From NCBI RefSeq assembly GCF_004027225.2, contig NC_044282.2, forward strand, positions 66,460,225-66,524,224: 64,000 nucleotides of DNA, in the 5' to 3' direction. The translations under genes were made by a program, and so were the position numbers. The notes under the pieces are model-generated. The model made no database searches and was not told the origin of the DNA. It saw nothing but the letters and a program-made list of their open reading frames with translations. Of this stretch, positions 33,371-44,653 are shown one piece after another; position 1 is the first letter of the stretch; every line of letters starts with the position of its first letter. This DNA is from Strigops habroptila. Its lineage: Eukaryota; Chordata; Aves; Psittaciformes; Psittacidae.

Positions 33371-34240
33371 ACATATGTTGGGACTTAAGGGGAAAAAACC
33401 CTACCCCGCCCCCCCAACTCTCCCCACCCCCAGTTCTCACCAGTCAGTTTATCTCATCCCATTCCCTGTGTTGACCTCCTCTATCCATCGCCGGGTGGGA
33501 GGAGCGAGGAGCAGGGCCCATGGGGAGAGAGCCCCACCAATGCGAGCCCTTGCGCGAGGGGAGGGTCTCCCTCCCGCTCCCCTCTGCCACAGTTCTCTCT
33601 CCCCTGCTCCCATACCTCCCATCAGCCAAATCCATTGCCTAGGTCAGGAGAAAGCTAACCCCCCACCCCCCCAAAAAAAAAGCTAAACCAAAGACAAAAA
33701 AACGCCCACAATAGAAAAATGGGAATTGTTCTCGGCAGGCTTCACAAGCCAAACCACCTCCCGGGGGGCTGGTGCGCGCCCTCCCACAGAGGAAGCTTAG
33801 GGAGGTGATACCCCTATGGGCACCAGTGGGGCTTAAGGTTGGCTCCAACATTTTGCCTCACTCTCCTCCATAGTCTTATTTTTTGTCACAAACAGAAACG
33901 CACCCTTGGCACAGGATGATTGAGCAAGGCACCATCCCAGCTCCCTCCCAGCCGGACAGGGGGGACTGGAGCAAAGAGCCAGGACCACCACCACCAGCAG
34001 TGTGAAGGAGGGAGGGCAAGCCCTGTAGGGATCTGTAGGGATCCCTGTAGGGATCTCAGCTGCCCTCTCTCTTCTGTCTGACAGCAAGCGTAAATGCCTG
34101 CAATGGCAAAAATCTCACAAAAACTTGTTTTGGCTTGTGCGGCAGGAGCGCTGGTTGTGGAATTGGCATTGATGAAGGAATGGCAGGCTGGCGAGGCGGC
34201 GAGCCAGCAGCCCTGTGTGCATCGCAGCAGATACCGCGGT
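33371..34240. other. GC-richer patch with C-runs and scattered CpG
   Basis: C-rich stretches at 33405-33432 and 33659-33670, with local CpGs at 33488-33575 (TCGCCGGG, TGCGAGCCC, TTGCGCGAGG). It could be a weak CpG-rich promoter-like area, but CpG density falls off quickly and no exon or TATA/Inr arrangement is supported. Frames in three phases overlap here. Confidence 0.3.
34021..34056. repeat. Triplicated CTGTAGGGAT
   Basis: CTGTAGGGAT occurs at 34023-34032, 34033-34042 and 34045-34054, the third offset by two bases. Short local tandem duplication. Confidence 0.9.
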
Positions 34241-35782
34241 GAAGTATGAAGTTATTCACTTCTTTAAAAATGAAACTTAGGTTAGGATGAAAAAAAAAGA
34301 CCCCTAAACCTAAATATTTCCAGGTTTGCTCACCCCCATGGGTTTGGTGTGCGCTGGAGCTGCTTGACCCACAGGAACTTTCAAAGCGCTCCGCGAGCCT
34401 CCGTGCCAAAACAAATGTTACTTTACCATCAAGTAGGCAGGAGGATGAAAGCCGTAAGATGTGTGAGTAAGAAAAAAAGAGCCCTAACAGGAAAACCCCT
34501 TTCTTCTGATTTTAAAGTCCTGGATGATCAAGTCTGTTCTGCTCACTCTGATGTAATCAGTTTGCAGATACCCAAATACATGTCCTGCCATGGAAAGTGC
34601 TCTCCTTTTGATTCCAGGAAAATCCTTTCTAATTCTCTTTAAATGTTCCAGGGCTTTTTGAAATGATTGCTATCAATGCCAACCAAATGCTTTAGATGTC
34701 TCCTTTTTTTCTTTTTTGCTTGTCTTTAAATACTTGCCTTATTTTTATGCAACCCAGTTACCACTGTACATGGAAAAAGTATCTAGAAAAGAGATCTGGT
34801 TTGCTTTAGCCTTTATACCATATAGAGTTAGACACTTTAACCTTTCTATTTACTTAGTTGCTTTAACATGATTTCTGTAACCCCTATATTTTTTTCCATA
34901 TAACTTATTAAATATTTATAATACAGTAGCCCATACACATCACATATGACAGACTTTTACTACATTAAGCTCACCACAGCTATCTAGTAAATCATAAGTC
35001 ACATTCCCCCTAGAAGTTCAAAACTGGGATTGTTCAGGTGAGCTTGGACTGAGTTTGTGAGGGACCAGCTGAAAAAAAGCTAAGCTGCTTAAAACAATAG
35101 ATTTGTTTAACCAGAAAATAATACCTCCCCTAAGGCACTAGCTCTGCAGTGTTTACCACGGCTAGGAACACTGCTGGATGGTCTGTTACTCTCTCTGTGC
35201 TCTTCAGTTGCTCTGAGGTGGGTACGTGACCATCATTCAGAGCATTTTTCCATTGCTGTGACGCCTCTTCCAGCCCAGTTTTAAGCAGGCCATGAGGAAG
35301 ATCTTCAAGAATCACAAAACTGTCTCCAAATCCATGAGATTAAAGGAGAGCAGCATTTGGGGTATCTTAGGGATATGTTATTCCTCTTTCTTTTTTTCCA
35401 ATTTTTAGGATTTTTTTTTTTTTTAACTAGTCAGTTAGGGATTATTTTACATTTTCCTGGAAACTGTTTTTCTCCTTTAATTACAAGATGCCAGGAGCAG
35501 AATCTAGAAGAAAACCACCAACACACATGTGACTTATAAGAAAGCCGTGATGTCTGCTATAGTTGGACATTTCGCCTTGCAGTTAGACATTAAATTTTAC
35601 AGGTAAGTAAAACACGCTGAGTGAGCATATTTATTTTTTCCCCCCTACACATTTTATTCAGCGCCTTTTGGACCTTACCAGCTTTCACAGCAAGCCAATA
35701 TTGCTGCTTCACACTATACACTGTCTGAACAAATGGTGTTGCAAATAGGACAGAAGAGATGAAGGCTCATCCATATCATGCC
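34241..35782. other. Intergenic stretch, nothing supported
   Basis: AT-rich at 34680-34960, otherwise mixed. T-runs near 34704-34717 and 35390-35424. Small frames only. Confidence 0.5.
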
Positions 35783-35833
35783 CCAGCACCACCCCTGGGT
35801 CTGGTATAGGAAGCCCAGGGCTGTGGGTGCTGG
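35783..35833. repeat. GC-rich two-part hairpin
   Basis: Outer arms CCAGCACC (35783-35790) and GGTGCTGG (35826-35833). Inner arms CCCTGGG (35793-35799) and CCCAGGG (35814-35820). The internal loop is asymmetric (2 and 5 bases) and the terminal loop about 12-14 bases. All 15 base pairs are perfect. No known microRNA was recognised in the arms. Confidence 0.7.
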
Positions 35834-38400
35834 TGACTTTGCTTGTGCAAAGGCAAGGCCAAGCACTCCTGAAGCCATGAGGATGGTGCTGCTCTTCCTG
35901 CCATTGCTATTTCTCCGTTCAGTCCACTCCCTTGCAGAGCCATGGCTGTGCATCATTCCTCCCCTGAGAAGAGATGAGCCCTCATCCCTTGCTGCTTCTC
36001 TGATGCCCCACACACCCCATCCCAGCACGATGTGAGGTGCCCAGCTTTGAAAAAAAGCCCTCCCCAGATAGTGGGGCTGCCTCGAGTGAGGGTGAGATCT
36101 CTAATGCCTGATCCCTTCTGTCCTTGGGCAGGTTTGCACAAACGTGCATGGGGTTCCCAGCCCTGGTGTCAAGTTTAGAAAGAAAAACCTCTTCCAAGCT
36201 TCCTTCCCAATGGGATCATTTTTGCAGCTAATGTTCCTTCATGCACTGTCTGCTGTGCCGCTATTAAAGCACAGCTTGCTGACAACTGGGGAAGAAATAC
36301 GCTCCCCACACTGCAACGCTTCCTTTACCCAGCTCAGGATCAGGAACCAGGCGACTGGGGCTGAGGGCAGCTGCCTCTCACCCGCCTTCCTCCAGATAAA
36401 CTTTCCCTCTAGAATGAAAAATGGTCATTTGTGTTTCAGCAGACCATAAAAACCCCATTTCAAGCCTTTTCCAAGTTGGAACCGCCTTGAAAGACTTCAG
36501 ACCACATTGCCATATGGGTCGGTGGCATATGGTTTAATGCACGCTATGCTGCTGTTCCTGTGCTGCTGCTGCCCTCCCCTCCCATGATGGGACCAGCAAC
36601 ACTGCAGAGATGTATTTGCTATAGAGTGCTCCTTACCATCTCCTTGTACCTGCAGCTCAACGCTGAAGGTTTCTCCAGGCTTTTGCCATGGTTATGCTCC
36701 CAATAAGCTGGCGGACGCTGCTTGCACCTCCAGGTAACACACAAGTCGACACACAGAGAAACAAGCATCCTCTCTCCCACTCTGACTTGCTTCTTCCTCC
36801 TTGTCCAAAAACTTCCACAGGAAGCATTTCAAAGCAAACAAAATGAGTACTCTGCTTCAGCTGGAAAGTTTTACTTCATTTCTTTGTTTTGAACCAAAAC
36901 TTTTTGGATATTTGGGTTTTTTTCCTCCTCTGTCTTCTTGCTCTCAAGTAGAATGAGCCATTCATGGGTTTTTGTTTTGTTCTGTTTTTTTCTTTTAATT
37001 TTTTTAACTTCTTATTCCTCTCCTTCTTCACTCTCCTTCCTTTCCCAAGCTCCCTTGATGTTACCCTGCCTTTCCCATTCTGGAAAAAACATGTATGAAA
37101 CTATATGAAACTCTATAATTGCCTCTCTGTGATTTCAAAAATAAACCCAAGACTAATTGAAAAAGATGATGAAACACTTTATTTGAGAGGAAAGCAGGAG
37201 GAATAATTTTTCTGCTCTTGAAAATTCTTGCTTGGCTCTAGGGCTGGGCTTTTTTGCTTCCCCAGTTTATTTTCACAGTTAATGTTGATATTTAAAGACA
37301 CTGAGCTGTCTGTCCAATGTGTGCCTGCTCCGGTTTCATGATTTAGGCTGCAAAACATTGGGACTTCATGGCACTGATGTCCCCAGGACCATGGCTGTCA
37401 CAAAAGCCCACGTCACGATAACATCTGTGTGGACCAGGCAACATGAAAATGCCAGTATACATTATACAACATGAGTATAGATAGAGAGAAGTGGCATGTT
37501 AAATATCTCCACCTGCCCTCGGATTTTGCATTTTATCTGCTACAGGTGTCAAAGCAGGGTTAAGTTTTGAAGGGAGGATTTGAAGAGAAGAGCAACAGCT
37601 TCACAGAACCAGACAGCTTTTTGCAAAAGGCAGCAGTGATAGCTTTTGCTTAGGGGCTGCAGACAAGAGGTGCCATCTGGCCTTCAAAAGAGATGCTTTT
37701 TTGGGCTGTTCTAGGCATTTCTTATCTTTCAAGAAGTTCTTCACTCCTGTGGCCTCCTTTTAATGGAGATTTTTGTTTAACCAGAGTGCCAAGCATTTGC
37801 TGCAAGATGGTTCTGATGGAAAATTTATAGCCTGCACCTGGCATAGAGATTGCCCATGGGGAAGCACTTGGGCAGCATGTCCTCAGACACCAAAAGCCAA
37901 GAGGATGCTGGGGTTGGGAGACAGCGCTGCCAGACTTTCATTGTGCTGTGTTGCACGCCTCTCCCCAAACAGTGTCACAATGTCATGGGTGAAGCTATGC
38001 TAGCCTTGAAAAAGAGTATCCTTGTTTGTTTTCTTTTTTCCTTTTCACCAGCTAACATCTGAAACATCACACAGAAACTGCAGACAGCAGTCCAGCTCCC
38101 CACATTTTTGCTGTGAGCTGCCCAAACCCTGCACACAAATAGCCCATGAGCATACAAGACATTTATACCCAAGAAATTGAACACAATATTGATCTGAGAG
38201 AAATCTGTGCTTTGCAAGTGCCAAGCTGTGAAAAAGTATAAAGATTATGAACATTAATAATGATAACAACAAACCACCACCACCAGGAATCCTCATCAAC
38301 TGGACATCAGGTGATGACACTAGGCAAGTCTAGTCTACAGGAAGATTGTCTTTTAGGCAAAATTTCTATTGAAGTTAAGGTTGAAATCTGTCTGCTTTGT
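35834..38400. other. Intergenic stretch, no supported gene
   Basis: Contains an inverted pair of CATATG words (CCATATG 36510-36516, CATATGG 36526-36532) and T-rich tracts at 36910-37020. Frames at 35714-36449 overlap on both strands without a domain. Confidence 0.45.
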
Positions 38401-40240
38401 CCAAGCCATATGACAGTTTTATTCAGGAGATGCCTTTGAACATACCTCAGGCGGCCCTGAGCACCATGGGTGTCAATGAGATCTCAAAAATGTTCATGGG
38501 ACAGGGTCCAAGGCTGGGATGTGCAATGGGGAACGTGAGTTGGCAGCAGGTCACAAAGCTATTGGAGGAGCAAAAAGACCCTCGTCTGGCTTTAGCGTGT
38601 TTGCTCCAGGCAAGGAGTAGCACAATGGCACTACTTCAGGTAATCATCAATGGGAGAAACCCAGAAACCAAACATTCATGTTGAAAAGGCAAACAGGACA
38701 TCGTGATTTCTCCCACCTTCACCTTACTGGATATGGAAAGCTACTGACCAGGGGACTATGTCCCAGATATCCTCTTCTCCACTCATAACAAATACACTTT
38801 TTTTTGCACTCATAAAACCAATACTTCAGCAGTTAAATCACAAGCTGAAGATAAAACTAATAAGAAGACATTAAAAAAGTCCTTCCAAGGTTGTGTCTCA
38901 GAGGTTAAGAAGGACTTGTTGGTACACTCATGTCTAACACATGAACCTTATTGCTCATGTTTTGCACCAACATTGAAGTACACTATGTGAAGCTCTCCTG
39001 CCTCTTTTCCTCCTCGCCTTCTCTTTCCCCTTCCCCCTTCTTTTAATAATTTAGTTTGGTTTGGGAAAGAGGGAAAATGGGTGATCTTTTATCCCACTGA
39101 TCGTCACAATGCATGGTCGTGACATTGCTCCCTGCCACAGGCTCATGGCCCCATCAGATGTCCTGGGATTGAGACCAATAACAGGTTCTGGACCATATTT
39201 ACCTTTAGCTTTTTGCTGCAACAACTCATCAGTGTGTTATCCCGCTCACGGTTAATATATGGCACTGCACTTGAACCTGACTGGAGCACTGATTTCCATG
39301 GCGTAACACACAAAGAATAAAGAGGCACTCTCTGTTTTCAAAACCTTCAGAAGAGGCAGCTCCTATGGGATGAACGTCTCTTTATTTTCCATGTACCAAT
39401 CTATCCCTCTTTTTCATGCTGCCAATGTACTTTCCTTTTCCATCTTAGGCACCCCCACTAAAAAATGATAATGAGAGACGGTCTATACGGGTAATGCATC
39501 ACTCCTTAAAATTTATCAGCTCTGAGGTTAAAAAAAAAAAAAAGCCTTTTTTTCCCCTACTAAAAGGGGATTTTTATATCCAAAGACACAAAGGTAATAC
39601 TGACTGCATTGTAGCTTCAATCTTTTTTTTTCCCCAACAATGGTGAAAAGATGTGATTTTTACAAGCAAATAGGAAGAAAAAGCCTGAACACACCCTGGG
39701 AACATGTTTAAGAAGTTGATTTATGTTTCATGCTGAGCCTTACACCTGCAGTTCAAGCAAAACTCAACTTTGCCGCCCCACAGAGTCTAGTTTATTAGGT
39801 ATCAAGGAGTCACAAGAAGCCATGTAATTAAAACTGTAATTAACTGGAAAAGGAAAGTGCCACCTGAGTTTTGAGAGGCTGTCAATTTTATTTCCATTAC
39901 AGCTCTCCTTCTGCTTCTTTTGTCTACAGGGTGGGGTTTTTTTGCCCCATCTTCATAAGGAAGAGCAAAGTTGGGGTTTTTTTAGATCTTTTTACTAACT
40001 GAAGAAACCACCAAATTCTCTTATGTTTTTACTCTTGGGAAAAAAATCAAACCACTCAGTTCTGAGCTTGGATGCAGGATTCTCACAGCAGCATTTGCAG
40101 CTGTGTTTGCCAACAGGTGTCAAGTGTGGTCCAGGCAGAAAAAAGCCCTGAAATGTCCTACTGGCGGAGGGTCAGATGAGTTCAAAGCCCATTTTAACAA
40201 AACATAATCAATGCCCTTTAAAAAGGGGATCGGCGGTGCC
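38401..40240. other. Intergenic stretch, no supported gene
   Basis: The plus-strand frame at 38397-38684 (95 codons) has no recognisable domain. An A-run lies at 39530-39543 and T-runs at 39547-39556 and 39622-39631. No repeat family recognised. Confidence 0.45.
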
Positions 40241-40540
40241 TTGTTAAAATGCATGACCTTGCTGCGGCGGGCGAGCTGAGCGCCAGGCGTCCCTGGATCC
40301 GGCACGTCCCTCCGAAGGCTGCTGGATCCTGCCAGAGACCACCGCGGTATTTCTGTGGGCAGGACAAGGCCACACGCAGCAAGACAAAAACACGTCTGGG
40401 AGAAATACGAGGTGACGTGAGGAACCTTATCAACCAGAGAAATGAAAAGCCAAAAGGGGCCCAATCCCCTGGCCAAAGGAATAAATCTCCCAAGGATTTG
40501 GGTGGGACGTGCTGCCAGCCCTGTCCTCTCTCCACCTAGT
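40241..40540. other. GC/CpG-richer patch
   Basis: CpG-containing sequence (GCTGCGGCGGGCGAGC, GGCGTCCC, CCACCGCGG) between AT-rich flanks. Three frames in different phases and on both strands cover it (40120-40557, 40218-40535, 40249-40539), so no single coding interpretation stands out. It may belong with the following LTR-like segment. Confidence 0.3.
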
Positions 40541-41100
40541 GCATCCACCAGGAGCAAATTCCCCAGGGATCAGAGAGTGGTGCCAGAATAAAGAGACAGT
40601 TATTTAATGAGGTTTAAAGAAGCAAAGACTTAGGTAAACTTGATTCAGGAAAGAAAGTCATAGTAAAATATAGTTAAAGACAATTACCTAAAAGGGTAAA
40701 ATGATAAGAACAAAGATAGGATCTATCTTAAAAGTCGTTACAAGGGAGATTTATGAATATATATACATAACTTTTTGTAGGGGAGATGTTTGTCTTAGGC
40801 CAGTGTATGACAGAGGGATTGACATTCTTCCTTTTCCATTTAACAGGTGACAAAAGCCCATCAAGTGAAGTACCAGCCTTGAGAAGGGAAGTTATTATTG
40901 TAAAAAGCAATTTTCCTTTGGTGCCATTCTGATAGGCTTGGGGTTTTTTCCCAGCCTTAATCATTTGTAGCCTCTCCACTCCTGAAACAGCCCCAGCTTG
41001 CAAGGCAGAGATCTCGGGACCCTCTGGGTTTGAAGACAGATCTTGATCAGCACTAATACGGGGAAGTGAGCTGGAGGTACCCACAGCAGATGACACGCAG
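40541..41100 (-). mobile_element. Weak candidate ERV LTR-like segment
   Basis: Read on the minus strand, the stretch has a CCTCATTAAATAACTGTCTC then TTTATTCTGGCACC arrangement, which recalls the polyadenylation region and end of avian endogenous-retrovirus LTRs. I find no TG...CA termini, target-site duplication or internal retroviral genes. This rests on resemblance from memory only and could be wrong. Confidence 0.18.
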
Positions 41101-42470
41101 GGCTCAGCTTCTTATTCAGCTACAAGTCAGCAGGGGCACCCCCTGACCATCTGTGGTCTATAAATTACAGTAACACCGGCACACACTGCTTGTAAATCAC
41201 CAATGAACAGGCTTTACCTTATGACACACTACATGAACCCTGTTGGATATTCCAATAAACTCCCATAAACCATCCGATATAAACTCCGGATTATGTTTCT
41301 TTGAGGGGCAGGAGAAAAACCTGGACTTTTCTGTACTTGCACAAACTTCTTATGTGTAAAATGAAGATGTGTCCTGAGATGTGTTGTGTGTTTATGTATC
41401 ACGTTTTCTCATGCAAGAGATTTTTCACCCCGCCATCATTATTATCATATATATTTCACCTCCCAAGAGTGCATCAGCCTGGAGGTAAACAAGGTCGCTG
41501 CTCTCCTGAACAAAAAAAGACAGCACTCACTTGAAAAATGCTATTTAACATGAGCTTGCATGACCTGTCCTCTGCCCTTGTGGCACTGAGCACAGGCTGA
41601 TTACAGGAGAGACTCACATGTGTCCTTTGCTTCTGGAGGAGCAAGAAGATCCAACCCACGACTTCAAGGCAGCCATACCCTCTATAAAGCAAAAAATATG
41701 CCACTGTTTCCTGACACCTCTGCATCTCAAGGGCTAGAGCTGAAGTTTGCTATCTCTAGGAGGGCAGACCATCCAATAAGAGCTCCTCACTTGCTTCTTT
41801 CTCCCTGTGAAGTTGCTCTTTTACCCTGGTATGGTAACAGGACAGAAGGCTCTGTGGTTTGACACACTATGAAATCTCCCCAGAAGACACACTCCTGCCA
41901 CCCAACTTGGTTTGGATAGCTCTTACCTGCCGTGATGTTTCATGGAGGCCATGTCTGCAAGGAGATGCTATAAACAGAAAGTCTTGGCATGTGGCCATGT
42001 GCTCCTCTGTCCACGGCTAGTTAGGGCCACAGACACTGCTCCTTCAAAGGACTGCTTTTAATAATCATATTGGTAAATCCTATGTCTAGCCTGTCATCTG
42101 GGAAAAAAAATGGCCTGTAAAATAAGTTATTCAGATTGTTGGGTGTATACCATGTAAACAAATTGAAATGTTATTTAACCAGCTTTTTTGCTGACCATGA
42201 ACAAATGTGGGCTGTAGTGTAGACAGCCATTCAATGGCTGTGCCATGACTCCTTCGCAAGTTCCTTAATCGAATCTGTAATCCCAACCCCTCTCAGGAGG
42301 CAGTAGGAGCAATGCAGTCCTCTTAGTCATGCACATATAAGCCTCCTAAGGCAACATTATTTTTATCTTGGTTTCTTAAGGCTATAGGGGCTGGCTTCTC
42401 ATCACACTCTGTGTGGATGGATGGGTGTGTGGGTGCATGCCTGCACCAACACATGCTTTTAAACCCATGG
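41101..42470. other. Intergenic stretch, nothing supported
   Basis: AT-leaning single-copy-looking sequence. Frames at 41301-41862 are short, overlap, and lack domains. Confidence 0.5.
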
Positions 42471-42471
42471 G

Positions 42472-42675
42472 GTGACTGCAGACAAACTGGACAGATGTTC
42501 CCACCTCATGGAGACAGGGAACCAAGGCAATCATGGCTGCCTCCCGTGGCAACAATGGGATGACAGGGTGCTTGGATATCTAGTCTGGGTCATGTTTTGC
42601 CAAGAAAGGTTGGACCAAATGACCCCTGAGGTCCCTTCCAACCTGGGATTCTATGATTCTATGATTCTGTGAACC
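42472..42675 (+). mobile_element. CR1 LINE 3' fragment, diverged subfamily
   Basis: The secure part is 42600-42672: GGTTGGACCAAATGACCCCT, GAGGTCCCTTCCAACC, then ATTCTATGATTCTATGATTC. The upstream part (42472-42600) is plausibly the same element but more diverged. It differs from the tails at 6.5, 10.0 and 44.6 kb (GACCAAATGACC instead of AACTAGATGATC), pointing to another CR1 subfamily. Confidence 0.85.
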
Positions 42676-44565
42676 CAATCAGCTGTAAACATCAGAGAAT
42701 CCAATTCTGCAAGAGTAATCCAAGGGAAAATATCCTCCCCTGCTCCCTCTGGTTTTGAGTGTCCAATTAATTAATAGTCATTAATACTGCCTTTTTTTTT
42801 TTTTTTATTACATCACAGCTGTGAGATGCACACCAGAAAACATCTAGTCTAATCAGAAAAAACAGGTAAAAGCAGTGAGTATGCTCTCTGGAGATACCAG
42901 GACCACCAGCCTTGCATGATCCCAGTGTTACGGAGCAATGCTGCACCTGACTGAAACACCTTGAACAGTCTCAGGAGCAATTTTTAAATCACCAGAAATG
43001 CACATTCAAAGTATTTACTGCATCTAGGTTGAGCCTGTCTAGTTAGTTTAGTTTCAGGCAAAAGCAGTGAATAAAATAAAGTTGATTTTTTATCTATTTG
43101 ACTCAGAAGAAATCCCAACCATGTGAATGTTAATTTAAATTTTCCTGGCAAAACCAAACCAAACCAAACAAAAAAGTAGGATAGTTTAAAATATACACGT
43201 GAGCTCTGACAAATATCCTGTGATTTTGGGGCAGGGAATTTTTGCTTCGTAAACTTTCTAAACTAGAGCTAACATACAAGGAGCATCTTTGCAGTGCTTT
43301 TCCATCCAGCAAGTGAGCCAAAACCCCAACTTGTCACAGTGAGGCAGCGGGAAGCCCTAGATCATGTCTGGGCATCACATCACTGGGGTCTTGTGAGCTC
43401 ACCCAGGAAGATCCCCCCACATCCCAATCGTTCAGCTCTACCTTTCCACTGCCCTCTCCATCCACCGCTTTCTGTGTACTCTGACAAGAAGTGATAGTGC
43501 TATTTCTGCTTTTTAACAAGATTTGGAAAGCATTCAAGTGCCTGACTAAGTGGTTGGAAACAAGGAAGCAGAAGGATGTTTTGGCATCCTGCGATGTGTG
43601 CATGAAGAGCATAGACACAAACACATTGAGCGCACATACTGTAAAACAAGATTACAAGGAGAGGACGAACTAATAAAAGCCTATTAAAACATCATGGACG
43701 CCACTGCTGCTTGTGTGCATGCCTATGTATTAAAATAACAAATATTTCACGTGACCGTGCAGTTCGAACATGACTGATCGCAGATATAACTTTCAGCAAC
43801 CTTTAAACACATAATGCCATCCTGTAACTAATGTAGCCTATCCTGAAATTTGAGGGATTTATTGATACTGGCGGAAACATTTGCAAATAACCTGGGGAAG
43901 TTCATGACATACCTTCTATCTCGAGGGATTTAATTTATTTTTTCCCTTTTTTTTCCAGCTACCATCAATAAATTCATTCAGAGCCCGTACCGTACAATGA
44001 CAAATGCAGTTGGAAATCCTCAGTAGAAAGTCTGAAGAAAGTACCAACGTGGAGAAAGAGCCTCGTTGTGTTTTTATTTGTTGTGTTCTGAAATATATAC
44101 AACCACATCTGAGGGGATTGCTTTTGAGGTCTGCAGTGAAAAGAAAAAGCAAAAGGCCATAGGCAAAGCAAGCTGCAAAAGGATTTTACCCAATTCCTCA
44201 GGAAAGAACGTGCTCAACCTATTAGCTCCTGCCCAAGCATGAGGTAAGCTGCTTATGCTGAAATATTATGTATCAGTTCAGACCAAGCACACATGTATGG
44301 ACAGGTTACATCTTTTATAAGGCCAACTGATACAGCTGGGGAAAAAATATTTCAATACAGTGCTTTCCTGGAGGAATGAAGGTGTGAATACCCTCAGCTT
44401 GGGAAAGGTGCTGGTTAGTTGAGTGGCCAAGGAAGAAAAGATAAACCCCAATGTTGTGGTACACGTTCCTCACATTCCACAATCACTACAGTTACTAAAC
44501 TTGGTTGCGACCCTACAAATATTAAACGTAAAATTTATGCACTGACGAGGAGAAGAAATATCCCA
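42676..44565. other. Intergenic stretch, no supported gene
   Basis: A T-run at 42791-42807 and AAACC repeats at 43150-43170. A minus-strand frame at 43334-43624 overlaps plus-strand frames and is featureless. Some AT-rich pieces (43730-43880) look single-copy. Confidence 0.45.
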
Positions 44566-44653
44566 CCATGGTCACTGCCTATGGCAGGGGGTTGGAACTA
44601 GATGATCTTAAGGTCCCTTCCAACCCAAACGATTCTATGGTTCTGTGATTCTT
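44566..44653 (+). mobile_element. CR1 LINE 3' tail
   Basis: Reads CACTGCCTATGGCAGGGGGT, TGGAACTAGATGATCTTAAG, GTCCCTTCCAACCC, then ATTCTATGGTTCTGTGATTC. A short 5'-truncated CR1 insertion close to the subfamily of the 6.5-kb copy. Confidence 0.92.

Noticed and set aside
42684-42695. TGTAAACATC resembling the miR-30 seed
   Set aside because: The match stops after ten bases and there is no complementary arm forming a precursor hairpin.
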